Shown here piece by piece: positions 8,237-15,665 of a stretch of 64,000 nucleotides of DNA. The notes beneath the pieces are model-generated. The model was not told the origin of the DNA and did not search any database. It saw nothing but the letters and a program-made list of their open reading frames with translations. The stretch is from Streptomyces sp. NBC_00464 (GTDB lineage: Bacteria; Actinomycetota; Actinomycetes; Streptomycetales; Streptomycetaceae), in the NCBI RefSeq assembly GCF_036013915.1, contig NZ_CP107899.1, positions 3,348,001 through 3,412,000 on the forward strand, given 5' to 3'. Within the stretch, counting starts at the first letter, position 1. Each line of letters opens with the position of its first letter. A program made the position numbers and the translations under genes.

Positions 8237-8293
8237 CGAAGGGCCGTACCCCGTTCACAGGAAGCGTCCAACCCCCTGGGGTACGGCCCTTCG
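8237..8293 (-). terminator. Long perfect hairpin after the sseA operon
   Basis: Arms at 8237-8252 and 8278-8293 are perfectly complementary over 16 bp (CGAAGGGCCGTACCCC) with a 25-nt loop. It lies just downstream of the DUF1416 stop on the minus strand, as expected for a terminator. No U-tract, which is normal in Streptomyces. Confidence 0.8.
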
Positions 8294-8325
8294 GCCGGTC
8301 ATCGGCAGAGCCGTGACAGCTGCCG

Positions 8326-8613
8326 TCAGACGGCGATGGCCACCTCGGAGAGGCCGCCCGTCTGCGCCACGACCGTGCGGTCGGCGCTGCCGCCCGGGAC
8401 CAGGGCGCGCAGCGTCCAGGTGCCCTCGGCCGCGTAGAAGCGGAACTGTCCGGTCGCCGAGGTCGGGACCTCGGCGGTGAACTCGCCGGTCGAGTCCAGC
8501 AGGCGGACGTAGCCGGTGACGGGCTCGCCGTCGCGGGTCACGCTGCCCTGGATGGTGGTCTCACCGGGCTTGATCGTCGAAGCGTCGGGGCCGCCGGCCT
8601 TTGCTCCACACAT
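8326..8613 (-). CDS. DUF1416 protein, partner of the rhodanese
   Basis: 95 residues. A short N-terminal CGAKAGGP segment is followed by an Ig/carboxypeptidase-regulatory-like beta fold (IQGSVTRDGEPVTGYVRLLDS, GQFRFYAAEGTWTLRAL). DUF1416 genes are usually directly downstream of a thiosulfate sulfurtransferase, as here (gap 49 nt). That suggests a sulfur-relay or structural accessory role; the biochemical role is unknown. GAAGGAC precedes the ATG at 8613. Confidence 0.85.
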   Translation of the reverse strand: MCGAKAGGPDASTIKPGETTIQGSVTRDGEPVTGYVRLLDSTGEFTAEVPTSATGQFRFYAAEGTWTLRALVPGGSADRTVVAQTGGLSEVAIAV

Positions 8614-8662
8614 GGTGTTCTGTCCTTCTGGTCGGAGGTCGTACTGGTCCAGGTGGTACGGA

Positions 8663-9508
8663 TTACTTGTTGGCGCCGAGCTCGATCGGCACGCCCACGA
8701 GGGAGCCGTACTCGGTCCACGAGCCGTCGTAGTTCTTGACGTTCTCCTGGCCGAGCAGCTGGTGCAGCACGAACCAGGTGAGCGCGGAGCGCTCACCGAT
8801 GCGGCAGTAGGCGATGGTGTCCTTCGACAGGTCGACCTGCTCGTCCTCGTAGAGGGCCTTGAGCTGCTCGTCCGACTTGAAGGTGCCGTCGTCGTTGGCG
8901 TTCTTCGACCACGGGATGTTGCGGGCGCTCGGCACGTGGCCGGGGCGCTGCGACTGCTCCTGCGGGAGGTGGGCCGGGGCGAGCAGCTTGCCGCTGAACT
9001 CGTCGGGCGACCGCACGTCGACCAGGTTCTGGCTGCCGATGGCCTTCACGACGTCGTCGCGGTAGGCGCGGATCGACTCGTCCTGCGGCTGGGCCTTGTA
9101 CTGGGCGGCCGGGCGGGACGGGATCTGGTCGCCGTCGACCAGGTCGCGGGAGTCGAGCTCCCACTTCTTGCGGCCGCCGTCGAGCAGGCGGACGTCCTGG
9201 TGGCCGTAGAGCTTGAAGTACCAGAACGCGTAGGACGCGAACCAGTTGTTGTTGCCGCCGTAGAGGACGACCGTGGTGTCGTTGCCGATGCCCTTGCCGG
9301 ACAGCAGCTCCTCGAAACCGGCCTGGTCGATGAAGTCACGGCGGACCGGGTCCTGGAGGTCCTTGGTCCAGTCGATCCGGATCGCGTTCTTGATGTGGTT
9401 CTTCTCGTACGCGGAGGTGTCCTCGTCGACCTCGACGATGGCGACCTTCGGGTCGTCGATGTGGGCCTCGACCCAGTCAGCGTCTACCAGGACGTCACTG
9501 CGGCTCAT
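8663..9508 (-). CDS. sseA: Thiosulfate sulfurtransferase (two-domain rhodanese)
   Basis: 281 residues, two rhodanese domains (about 1-130 and 145-281). The catalytic cysteine C235 is in the loop CRIGERSALTW of the second domain, the signature of thiosulfate rather than mercaptopyruvate sulfurtransferases. It transfers sulfane sulfur from thiosulfate to an acceptor. GGAGGAGAA lies 5-6 nt before the ATG. First structural gene of the operon with DUF1416. It is preceded by a cysteine-containing leader peptide and hairpins, implying control by sulfur supply. Confidence 0.95.
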   Translation of the reverse strand: MSRSDVLVDADWVEAHIDDPKVAIVEVDEDTSAYEKNHIKNAIRIDWTKDLQDPVRRDFIDQAGFEELLSGKGIGNDTTVVLYGGNNNWFASYAFWYFKLYGHQDVRLLDGGRKKWELDSRDLVDGDQIPSRPAAQYKAQPQDESIRAYRDDVVKAIGSQNLVDVRSPDEFSGKLLAPAHLPQEQSQRPGHVPSARNIPWSKNANDDGTFKSDEQLKALYEDEQVDLSKDTIAYCRIGERSALTWFVLHQLLGQENVKNYDGSWTEYGSLVGVPIELGANK

Positions 9509-9610
9509 TCTGTTCTCCTCCGGGGCAGTCTGCGGCGAGATGGTGCGAGATGGCGCGTGATGCGGATGTGCCGGGCGCGGGTTCGGCGCGTGCACAAGGG
9601 GCATCGGGAT

Positions 9611-9664
9611 GGCCCCGACGAAACGGTCGGAGGGCCGGGAATGCGGGAAATCGACGTATCCCGC
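9611..9664 (-). promoter_or_regulatory. Two hairpins between leader peptide and sseA (putative attenuator)
   Basis: On the minus strand just after the leader stop there is a 6-bp-arm hairpin (9643-9664, GCGGGA/TCCCGC). It is followed by a second hairpin (9611-9636) with a CCGAC/GTCGG core extended by GGCC/GGCC. The tandem layout after a short Cys ORF is what a translation-coupled attenuator would need. Whether the structures are mutually exclusive or terminate transcription is inference. Confidence 0.45.
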
Positions 9665-9772
9665 TCAGACAGTGCGACAGAGCATGGCGGCGACGCGGCA
9701 CAGGTCCACTGCCCGCCGCTTCGTGAGATCCGCCTGTCCCCGCTGTCGGAGACCGCTAATAGAGCACTGCAT
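9665..9772 (-). CDS. Cysteine-containing sulfur leader peptide upstream of sseA
   Basis: 35-residue ORF reading MQCSISGLRQ... and ending in KRRAVDLCRVAAMLCRTV. The C-terminal part matches the pattern I recall for Streptomyces 'putative leader peptides' found before sulfur-assimilation genes: R-R-x-(V/I)-D-L-x-R-V-x-x-x-x-C. It has cysteines at 3, 25 and 32. The ATG lies 7 nt after a -10 TACGAT, so it should be translated from a leaderless mRNA, as is usual for these leaders. Probable job: sense Cys-tRNA through ribosome stalling and set sseA expression through the downstream hairpins. Confidence 0.7.
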   Translation of the reverse strand: MQCSISGLRQRGQADLTKRRAVDLCRVAAMLCRTV

Positions 9773-9779
9773 GGGACCG

Positions 9780-9809
9780 ATCGTAGGGACGTACGGGCAG
9801 ACATGTCAC
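9780..9809 (-). promoter_or_regulatory. Promoter of the sseA leader transcript
   Basis: On the minus strand: GTGACA (-35, 9804-9809), an 18-nt spacer and TACGAT (-10, 9780-9785), ending 7 nt before the leader ATG. Five of six matches to TTGACA make this the best housekeeping-type promoter in the region. Confidence 0.6.
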
Positions 9810-9813
9810 CGTT

Positions 9814-9941
9814 GTGTCGCATATTGAGACACGATCGTCCGGAGTGTGAGATGCGAGAGGAGGTGCGAGCGCTGCGGGGCCGCCGCCGGGGGCGCGGGGC
9901 CGGTCGAGCATCTGCGGAACGGACTCCGCCGTCTCAATATG
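9814..9941. promoter_or_regulatory. Repeated CATATTGAGAC motif upstream of the sseA promoter
   Basis: GTGTCGCATATTGAGACAC (9814-9832) is an imperfect palindrome lying 5 bp upstream of the -35. Its core CATATTGAGAC (9820-9830) recurs exactly in inverted orientation as GTCTCAATATG at 9931-9941. Two inverted copies about 110 bp apart suggest a regulator-binding pair; the regulator is not identified. Confidence 0.4.
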
Positions 9942-10018
9942 TGGGTGGCCCGAGCTCATACGGACGGGCGGGCGGGCGGCCATGGCGCCGCACCACGCTG
10001 CCTACCCGCCGCGGGGGG
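9833..10018. other. Non-coding spacer between the sseA promoter region and DUF2993
   Basis: Apart from the inverted motif copy at 9931-9941 I see no supported gene here. Open frames through it have no ribosome-binding site and no recognisable protein. Confidence 0.6.
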
Positions 10019-10708
10019 CTATCCGGCGAGGCGTACGTCCGTGCCCGTCACGGAGATCTCCAGTCCTGCGGCGGTCGGCTGGATCTTCTCCAGCTTCAGA
10101 CCGTTCGGCAGCTTGCCGACCTCGCGCTCGAAGTCGGTCTTCTCGCGTACGAGCCCTTCGAGGCCGGGGATTCCCTCACCCGGCACCTTGTCCGCGTGCA
10201 CGCGGACGGTGTGGCCGTCGACCAGGGTGACGGTGGACAGCACGCTGCGCGACATCGTCCGGCCGAGGATGTTGACCGCGCCGGTCACCTTCACCTTGCC
10301 GTTGCCGCCGTACTCGACGGCGACGCCGTCGGAGGCGGCCTTGGTCAGGTCCTCGTACGAGATGACGGCCGTACCGCTGGCACGGGTGGCCGTGGCGCCG
10401 GAGAAGCCGTCGGTCAGGCGCACCTGGCGCAGTTCCGCGTCCATCCTGCTGATCCGCAGTGCGTGGCCGCCTGCGGTCGCCTCGATTCCGGTGACCTTCA
10501 CGTCGACCTCGTCGAGCTCGGATCCGGCGACCTGCGTCAGGAACGGAAAGCCCTTGATGGAGACCTCCGTCGACCCGGTCCGCGCCCCGGAGACCACCAC
10601 CCGGTCCGCCGCTTCCGACTCGGCGAAATACACCGCCGCACGGTCCACGGCGATGAACACACCGGCCAGAACCACCACGACGATCAGCAGTATTCGCAGT
10701 GCACGCAT
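10019..10708 (-). CDS. DUF2993 membrane-anchored protein
   Basis: 229 residues. One N-terminal membrane segment (ALRILLIVVVVLAGVFIAVD, 3-22) is followed by an extracytoplasmic domain of the actinobacterial DUF2993 (LmeA-like) family, with the recognisable FPFLTQVAGSELDEVDV. In mycobacteria the family member LmeA affects lipomannan maturation; the role in Streptomyces is unknown. The start at 10708 is fixed by GGGAGGAC 8 nt upstream. Confidence 0.85.
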   Translation of the reverse strand: MRALRILLIVVVVLAGVFIAVDRAAVYFAESEAADRVVVSGARTGSTEVSIKGFPFLTQVAGSELDEVDVKVTGIEATAGGHALRISRMDAELRQVRLTDGFSGATATRASGTAVISYEDLTKAASDGVAVEYGGNGKVKVTGAVNILGRTMSRSVLSTVTLVDGHTVRVHADKVPGEGIPGLEGLVREKTDFEREVGKLPNGLKLEKIQPTAAGLEISVTGTDVRLAG

Positions 10709-10799
10709 GCCTGTCCTCCCCCGCGCCACGTCCATCCGGACCTCTGGCGTCCGTGAGCCTACTGCGGCCGCACGTCACGCCCCGGGTGATCGACGAGCG

Positions 10800-10832
10800 G
10801 AAGCCCCCCAACGGTTCCCCGTGGAGGGCTTC
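10800..10832 (-). terminator. Probable terminator after the Q/Y-rich membrane protein
   Basis: Arms GAAGCCC (10800-10806) and GGGCTTC (10826-10832) form a short stem 26 nt downstream of the gene ending at 10858 on the minus strand. Confidence 0.5.
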
Positions 10833-10857
10833 GGCATGCCGGGTGGCGCGATCCGGA

Positions 10858-12234
10858 TTACGCGAGCGCACGCCCGATCAGATAGACGGCCGGGGCGGCC
10901 GCGGTGAGCGGCAGGGCCACTCCCGCCGTCATGTGCACGAAGCGTGACGGGTAGTCATAGCTCGCCACCCGCAGCCCGATCAGCGCGCAGACACCGGCCG
11001 CGAGGCCGAGCAGCGCGCCCTTGGCCCCCAGGTCGGTGACGGCGCCCGCCACCGCTCCGGCACCCGCGGCGACGACGAGCGCCGCCACGACCGAGGCCGG
11101 TCCGGGCAGCGGCAGCGCCCGGACGAGCACGGCGGCGGCGACGGCCACTCCGCCGACCGTCACGGCGTCCGGGACGGCCGCGAGGTGCCCGGCGGCGAGC
11201 ACCGTGAGCGCTGCCGACGCGACCGTGGCCATCAGCCCCTGCATGCGCTCGTCGGCACCGGCCCGGCTGCGCAGTTGGAGCACGACGGTGAGCAGCACCC
11301 AGACACCGAGGGTGCCCAGGATCGCGGCCGGACCGTTCTCCCGGCCGGCCGCGAGCAGCGCCACATCGGCGACGAGACCTCCGGCGAAGGCGAGCGCGAT
11401 GCCCTGGCGGGCCGGCCACATGCCGTTGAGCCGGAACCACCCGGCCGCGGTCACCGCCTGGAGCAGCACCAGCGGGACGACCAGGGCGTACGGCCCGACG
11501 GCCGCGCCGAGCGCGAGCAGCAGCCCGAGCCCCGCGGTGATCGCGGCCGGCTGCATCCCGGGCGCGATGATCGGCGACCGGCCCTCGGCGCGGGCGCGCT
11601 GGGCGTCGGTGATGCGGCTATTGCCCAGCGTGGTCGGCGCGCTGTAGCCGTCCTCGCCCTGCGCGGGGGCGGCGACGGGGGTGACCGGGGCGGGAGCGCT
11701 CGGGGCCTCGGGGGGCAGCGGGTACGAGCCGGACGCACCCAGCGGCGCCAGGTACGCGGTGTCTTCGGCGGCGGCCTGCACGGGGGGTGCGGGCTGGGCG
11801 GGGGGCGTGGACTGCGCAGGCTGGATGGTCGGCTGGTACTGGGTGTCCCAGGTCTGGCCCTCCCAGGTCTGGGCGACCCCCTGGTCACCGGCGGGCCAGC
11901 CGGCTCCGGGCTCGGGCTGAGGGGCCTGCGGGTACGGGGTGGCGGCCTGCTGGGGCGGGTGCGGGTCGTACGCGGCCTGCTGCGACCCGTAGGAGGCCGC
12001 ATCGCCCCCGTAGGGCGCCTGCTGCCCGTAGGAGGGGTCCGCGTATCCCCGGTCCGCGTATCCCTGCCCGGGGTACGCCTGACCGCCGTACGACGGATCC
12101 CCGTACGGCTGCTGCTGTCCGTACGACTGCGGCTGGGGCTCCTGCCCGTACGCCTGCTGCTGCGGCTCCTGACCGTACGGATACTGCGGCTGTGGCTGCT
12201 GCGGGTACGGCTGCTGCTGATCGCTGCTGCTCAT
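10858..12234 (-). CDS. Q/Y/P-rich polytopic membrane protein
   Basis: 458 residues. Residues 1-110 are low-complexity with many GQ, YG and QQ repeats (QEPQQQAYGQEPQPQSYG-type units) and no Cys or hydrophobic core. About 110-230 is Pro/Ala-rich linker. From about 235 there are eight or so hydrophobic segments, separated by short loops. No transporter motif recognised. It follows the MoaD-like gene by 10 nt and AGGAGG inside that gene lies 14 nt before the ATG. Unknown function; the disordered N-terminus would face the cytoplasm. Confidence 0.8.
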   Translation of the reverse strand: MSSSDQQQPYPQQPQPQYPYGQEPQQQAYGQEPQPQSYGQQQPYGDPSYGGQAYPGQGYADRGYADPSYGQQAPYGGDAASYGSQQAAYDPHPPQQAATPYPQAPQPEPGAGWPAGDQGVAQTWEGQTWDTQYQPTIQPAQSTPPAQPAPPVQAAAEDTAYLAPLGASGSYPLPPEAPSAPAPVTPVAAPAQGEDGYSAPTTLGNSRITDAQRARAEGRSPIIAPGMQPAAITAGLGLLLALGAAVGPYALVVPLVLLQAVTAAGWFRLNGMWPARQGIALAFAGGLVADVALLAAGRENGPAAILGTLGVWVLLTVVLQLRSRAGADERMQGLMATVASAALTVLAAGHLAAVPDAVTVGGVAVAAAVLVRALPLPGPASVVAALVVAAGAGAVAGAVTDLGAKGALLGLAAGVCALIGLRVASYDYPSRFVHMTAGVALPLTAAAPAVYLIGRALA

Positions 12235-12244
12235 GTTCTGCGGT

Positions 12245-12499
12245 TCACCCTCCTGCGAACGGCGGGAGCACCTCGACCGTGCCGCCCTCGGCAAGGCGTA
12301 CGGTCTCATGGCTCCGGGTCCCGACGGGGTCACCGTCGATGAGGAACGAACACCTTTGCAGTACGCGGCTCAGCTCACCGGGGTGCCGTTCGCGCACTCC
12401 GTCGAGCGCCTCTTTGAGCGTCGCAGCGGTGTACGGCTCCTCAGCGGTTCCGGCCGCGGCCTTGGCGGCTGCCCAGTAGCGGATCGTTCCCGCAGGCAT
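12245..12499 (-). CDS. MoaD/ThiS family sulfur-carrier-like protein
   Basis: 84 residues, beta-grasp fold, ending in the diagnostic C-terminal Gly-Gly (LPPFAGG). This is the tail that is adenylated and thiocarboxylated in MoaD, ThiS and CysO. GAGGAG lies 6-7 nt before the ATG at 12499. No moaE, thiG or cysM is adjacent, so the acceptor pathway cannot be assigned from context. It sits in a minus-strand run between the hydrolase and the Q/Y-rich membrane protein. Confidence 0.85.
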   Translation of the reverse strand: MPAGTIRYWAAAKAAAGTAEEPYTAATLKEALDGVRERHPGELSRVLQRCSFLIDGDPVGTRSHETVRLAEGGTVEVLPPFAGG

Positions 12500-12552
12500 G
12501 GCGGCGCTCCTCTCGTCTCGCGTCAGCTCACGCATCGGCTGTCCATCATGGT

Positions 12553-13428
12553 TCACCGGGTCATCGCCCAGTCCGCGATGCGGGTGAGCAAGGTCTCGTC
12601 CGCCGCGTTCTCCGCGTGGCCCATGCCGGGCTCCAGCCACAGGTCGGCGGCGCCGCCCGCCGCGTCGGCGAGCATCCGCGGGTGGTCGAGCGGGAAGTAC
12701 GGGTCCTGGTCGCCGTGGACGATCAGCAGCGGGGCGGGGGTGATCAGCCGGGCGGCCTCGACCGGGGAGAGCGGGACCGGGTCCCAGTCGTTGCGGTCGA
12801 TCCGGGTGCGGAAGCCGTACCGCCCGACCAGCCGGCCGGTGGGGCGGGTGACCATCCAGTGCAGGCGCCGCATCGGGGCCGTCCCCCGGTAGTACCAGCG
12901 CGCCGGAGCGCTCACGGACACCACCGCATCGGCGTGCGCCTCCCCGTGCGCTTCCGTGCGCCCCTCGGCCTCCCCCTCCGCACCGGGGGCCGTATACAGC
13001 GCCCCGTGCCGGAGCACCACGGAACCGCCCATCGAGAACCCGGCCGTAACAACCCGCGTGTGCCCGAGCGACCGCGCCCAGGCCACCGCCGCGGCCAGAT
13101 CCAGCACCTCGCGGTCCCCCACCGTGGACCGTCCGCCGGAGCGCCCGTGCCCCCGGAACGAGAACGTGACCACCGCCGCACGCTGCGCGAACACCTCCAC
13201 GGCCCGCCGCACCGCAGGGCGGTCCGCCGAACCGGTGAATCCGTGCGCGACGACGATCGCCGTACCGGCGGCGCCGCCCTCCGCACCGGCGGCGCCATCT
13301 CCCGTACACGGGTCGTACACCGCCTCGATCAGGACCCCGTCATCGGCCCGCAACGCGGCCCGCAACGGACCGCGCGTGATCAAGGGAACAGAGGAACTCC
13401 GAAATCGCCCCTCGGACACAGAACTCAT
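12553..13428 (-). CDS. Alpha/beta-hydrolase
   Basis: 291 residues. Nucleophile elbow GFSMGGS near residue 137, an oxyanion HGFTGSADRPAVRRA region near 64, an acid HGDQDPYFP near 240 and a terminal histidine GMGHAEN near 272 make a complete Ser/Asp/His triad. An Ala/Glu/His-rich insertion (about 153-168) is atypical. No signal peptide. It is divergent from the glnR leader region, with about 245 bp between them. Substrate unknown; carboxylesterase or acyl hydrolase is most likely. Confidence 0.82.
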   Translation of the reverse strand: MSSVSEGRFRSSSVPLITRGPLRAALRADDGVLIEAVYDPCTGDGAAGAEGGAAGTAIVVAHGFTGSADRPAVRRAVEVFAQRAAVVTFSFRGHGRSGGRSTVGDREVLDLAAAVAWARSLGHTRVVTAGFSMGGSVVLRHGALYTAPGAEGEAEGRTEAHGEAHADAVVSVSAPARWYYRGTAPMRRLHWMVTRPTGRLVGRYGFRTRIDRNDWDPVPLSPVEAARLITPAPLLIVHGDQDPYFPLDHPRMLADAAGGAADLWLEPGMGHAENAADETLLTRIADWAMTR

Positions 13429-13504
13429 GTGGGCTATTCTGCTGGGAAGAGGATCCGGGCAACGCAGCCCCCGGGTCCTTTTGTGCTTTCCGCGCGTTGT
13501 TACG

Positions 13505-13575
13505 ACGACGTTTCGACAAGCTCAGCGGTCCTGGACGCGGGCCGCACTCGTAAAACCCGTATGACGAAACGTCGT
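13505..13575 (+). promoter_or_regulatory. Long inverted repeat in the glnR 5' region
   Basis: ACGACGTTTCG (13505-13515) and its exact complement CGAAACGTCGT (13565-13575) are separated by 49 nt. The left arm is part of GTTAC-N6-GTTTC (13500-13515), which loosely resembles the GlnR half-site pattern gTnAc-N6-GaAAc. Could be paired operator half-sites or an RNA stem. Confidence 0.4.
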
Positions 13576-13614
13576 ACGGGCAAGAACGAATAAGCGTACG
13601 AAGCAGTGCCGCAT

Positions 13615-13639
13615 ACTCCCCCGGGTCCGACCCGGGAGT
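13615..13639 (+). terminator. Hairpin just upstream of the glnR leader ORF
   Basis: ACTCCCCCGGGT (13615-13626) pairs with ACCCGGGAGT (13630-13639) with a two-C bulge and a 3-nt loop. It lies about 35 nt before the leader ORF, so if transcription starts upstream it is in the glnR 5' UTR and could attenuate. Confidence 0.5.
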
Positions 13640-13673
13640 GCCCCTCTCGCAGGGAACGAGGAGGACCGACGTA

Positions 13674-13733
13674 ATGGGCGAGCCAACCGTGCACGATCAT
13701 CGACCGACGACCCAGGCAGGTGGGCGGCGATGA
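13674..13733 (+). CDS. 19-residue leader ORF translationally coupled to glnR
   Basis: ATG at 13674, strong GAGGAGGA about 8 nt upstream, reads [19 protein letters not shown] and stops at 13731-13733. Its stop overlaps the glnR start (ATGA at 13730). It has a better ribosome site than glnR itself, so glnR translation may depend on ribosomes delivered by this ORF. No family recognised. Confidence 0.55.
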   Translation: MGEPTVHDHRPTTQAGGRR

Positions 13734-14533
13734 GTTCACTGCTGCTCCTGACGAATGCCCTCCAACCGTCGACGGAGGTGCTTCCCGCCCTCGGCCTCCT
13801 GCTGCACAGCGTGCGGGTGGCTCCCGCCGAAGGACCCGCTCTCGTCGACACCCCCGGTGCCGACGTCATCCTCATCGACGGACGACGCGACCTGCCACAG
13901 GTCCGCTCGCTCTGTCAGCTGCTGCGGTCCACCGGACCCGGCTGTCCACTGATCCTCGTCGTCACGGAGGGCGGCCTCGCGGCCGTCACCGCGGACTGGG
14001 GCATCGACGACGTGCTGCTGGACACGGCGGGCCCCGCCGAGGTCGAGGCACGCCTGCGGCTGGCCACCGGCCGGCAGCAGATCACCGCCGACGACTCCCC
14101 GATGGAGATCCGCAACGGTGATCTCTCGGTGGACGAGGCGACGTACAGCGCGAAGCTCAAGGGCCGGGTCCTGGACCTGACCTTCAAGGAATTCGAACTG
14201 CTCAAGTATCTGGCGCAGCACCCGGGCCGGGTCTTCACCCGTGCCCAGCTGCTCCAGGAGGTCTGGGGCTACGACTACTTCGGCGGCACGCGGACGGTCG
14301 ACGTCCACGTACGGCGGCTGCGCGCCAAGCTCGGCCCCGAGCACGAGTCGCTCATCGGCACCGTGCGCAACGTGGGCTACCGCTTCGTCGCACCGGAGAA
14401 GGTGGAGCGGGCCGCAGCCGAGGAGGCCAAGACCGCCGCCGCGAAGGCGGCTGCCGAAACCCTCACCCGTTCGGAGCAGCCGGAGGTAGCGGAGGTCACG
14501 GAAGAAGCCCCGGTCCAGCCTGCCAAGAGGTAG
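13730..14533 (+). CDS. glnR: GlnR, global nitrogen regulator (atypical OmpR-type)
   Basis: 267 residues. N-terminal receiver-like domain (1-115), C-terminal OmpR winged helix (about 130-225, [32 protein letters not shown]), then an Ala/Glu-rich tail. Begins [19 protein letters not shown], which I recognise as GlnR. D50 is present, but the receiver lacks the usual acidic pocket, and GlnR is known to act without a paired kinase. It controls glutamine synthetase, amtB, nas and nir genes, none of which is in the window. No kinase gene is adjacent. A coupled upstream ORF and hairpins suggest post-transcriptional input. Confidence 0.97.
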   Translation: MSSLLLLTNALQPSTEVLPALGLLLHSVRVAPAEGPALVDTPGADVILIDGRRDLPQVRSLCQLLRSTGPGCPLILVVTEGGLAAVTADWGIDDVLLDTAGPAEVEARLRLATGRQQITADDSPMEIRNGDLSVDEATYSAKLKGRVLDLTFKEFELLKYLAQHPGRVFTRAQLLQEVWGYDYFGGTRTVDVHVRRLRAKLGPEHESLIGTVRNVGYRFVAPEKVERAAAEEAKTAAAKAAAETLTRSEQPEVAEVTEEAPVQPAKR

Positions 14534-14544
14534 GTCCATCCGCG

Positions 14545-14550
14545 TAGACT
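14545..14550 (+). promoter_or_regulatory. Leaderless -10 for the LacI gene
   Basis: TAGACT ends 7 nt before the GTG start at 14558 and there is no Shine-Dalgarno. It lies 11 nt after the glnR stop, so the LacI gene probably has its own leaderless promoter. Confidence 0.5.
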
Positions 14551-14557
14551 GCCGCGC

Positions 14558-15604
14558 GTGGCCAAGGTGACGCGGGACGATGTGGCGAGACTGGCGGGGA
14601 CGTCGACCGCAGTGGTCAGTTACGTCATCAACAACGGACCCCGGCCGGTCGCCCCGGCCACGCGCGAGCGGGTGCTCGCCGCGATCAAGGAGCTGGGCTA
14701 CCGGCCCGACCGGGTCGCCCAGGCGATGGCCTCGCGGCGGACCGACCTCATAGGAATGATCGTGCCGGACGCGCGGCAGCCGTTCTTCGCGGAGATGGCG
14801 CACGCGGTCGAACAGGCCGCCGCCGAGCGCGGGAAAATGGTGCTCGTCGGCAACTCCGACTACCGCGACGAGCGCGAGGTCCACTATCTGCGGGCCTTCC
14901 TCGGCATGCGGGTCTCCGGCCTGATCCTGGTCAGCCAGGGCCCCAGCGAGCGTGCGGCGGCGGAGATAGAGGCGTGGGACGCCCGGGTCGTGCTGCTGCA
15001 CGAGCGGCCCGAGGCGATCGACGACGTCGCCGTCGTCACGGACGACGTCGGCGGCGCCCAGCTCGCCACCCGCCACCTGCTGGAGCACGGCAACGAGTAC
15101 GTCGCGTGCCTCGGCGGCATGGAGTCGACCCCGGCGGTCGGCGACCCGGTCGCCGACCACGTCGAGGGCTGGCGCCGGGCGATGCACGAGTCGGGCCGTT
15201 CGACGGAGGGCCGGCTCTTCCAGGCTCCGTACAACCGTTACGACGCCTACCAGGTGGCGCTGGGGATCCTCTCGGGCCCCGACCGCCCGCCGGCGATCTT
15301 CTGCACGACGGACGACCAGGCCATCGGGGTGCTGCGGGCCGCGCGCGAGCTGCGGATCGATGTGCCGGGCGAGCTCGCGGTGGCGGGCTTCGACGACGTG
15401 AAGGAAGCCGGTCTGACCGATCCCCCGCTGACGACGGTCTTCTCGGACCGCCCGGCGATGGCGCGAGCGGCCGTGGATCTGGTGCTCGACGACTCGCTGC
15501 GGGTGTCGGGCTCGCGACGGGAGCGGCTGAAGCAGTTCCCCTCGGCGCTGGTGGTCCGGCGCTCGTGCGGCTGCGGGGAGCCGCCGGCCGCGCAGCGCGG
15601 CTGA
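14558..15604 (+). CDS. LacI-family transcriptional regulator
   Basis: 348 residues. N-terminal LacI helix-turn-helix ([24 protein letters not shown], 3-26) and hinge, then a periplasmic-binding-like ligand domain (60-335). It ends in an unusual Cys pair, RRSCGCGEP. No sugar-uptake gene lies beside it, so its target is not evident. The GTG start aligns with family N-termini and is probably leaderless. Convergent with the GlxA-type gene. Confidence 0.9.
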   Translation: MAKVTRDDVARLAGTSTAVVSYVINNGPRPVAPATRERVLAAIKELGYRPDRVAQAMASRRTDLIGMIVPDARQPFFAEMAHAVEQAAAERGKMVLVGNSDYRDEREVHYLRAFLGMRVSGLILVSQGPSERAAAEIEAWDARVVLLHERPEAIDDVAVVTDDVGGAQLATRHLLEHGNEYVACLGGMESTPAVGDPVADHVEGWRRAMHESGRSTEGRLFQAPYNRYDAYQVALGILSGPDRPPAIFCTTDDQAIGVLRAARELRIDVPGELAVAGFDDVKEAGLTDPPLTTVFSDRPAMARAAVDLVLDDSLRVSGSRRERLKQFPSALVVRRSCGCGEPPAAQRG

Positions 15605-15665
15605 GAGCCTGCCGTCGGGCACGGCCGGAAGCGCTGAGAAGGGCCGGGAGCGCGCAGCGAGCCCT

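Noticed and set aside
9505..9822. 105-codon minus-strand frame upstream of sseA
   Set aside because: Overlaps the better-supported Cys leader peptide in another frame and has Arg-rich non-family content.
12245..13309. Long minus-strand frame running through MoaD into the hydrolase gene
   Set aside because: Only the last 84 codons (12245-12499) look like a protein, with a good ribosome site at that start; the rest is out of frame with the hydrolase.
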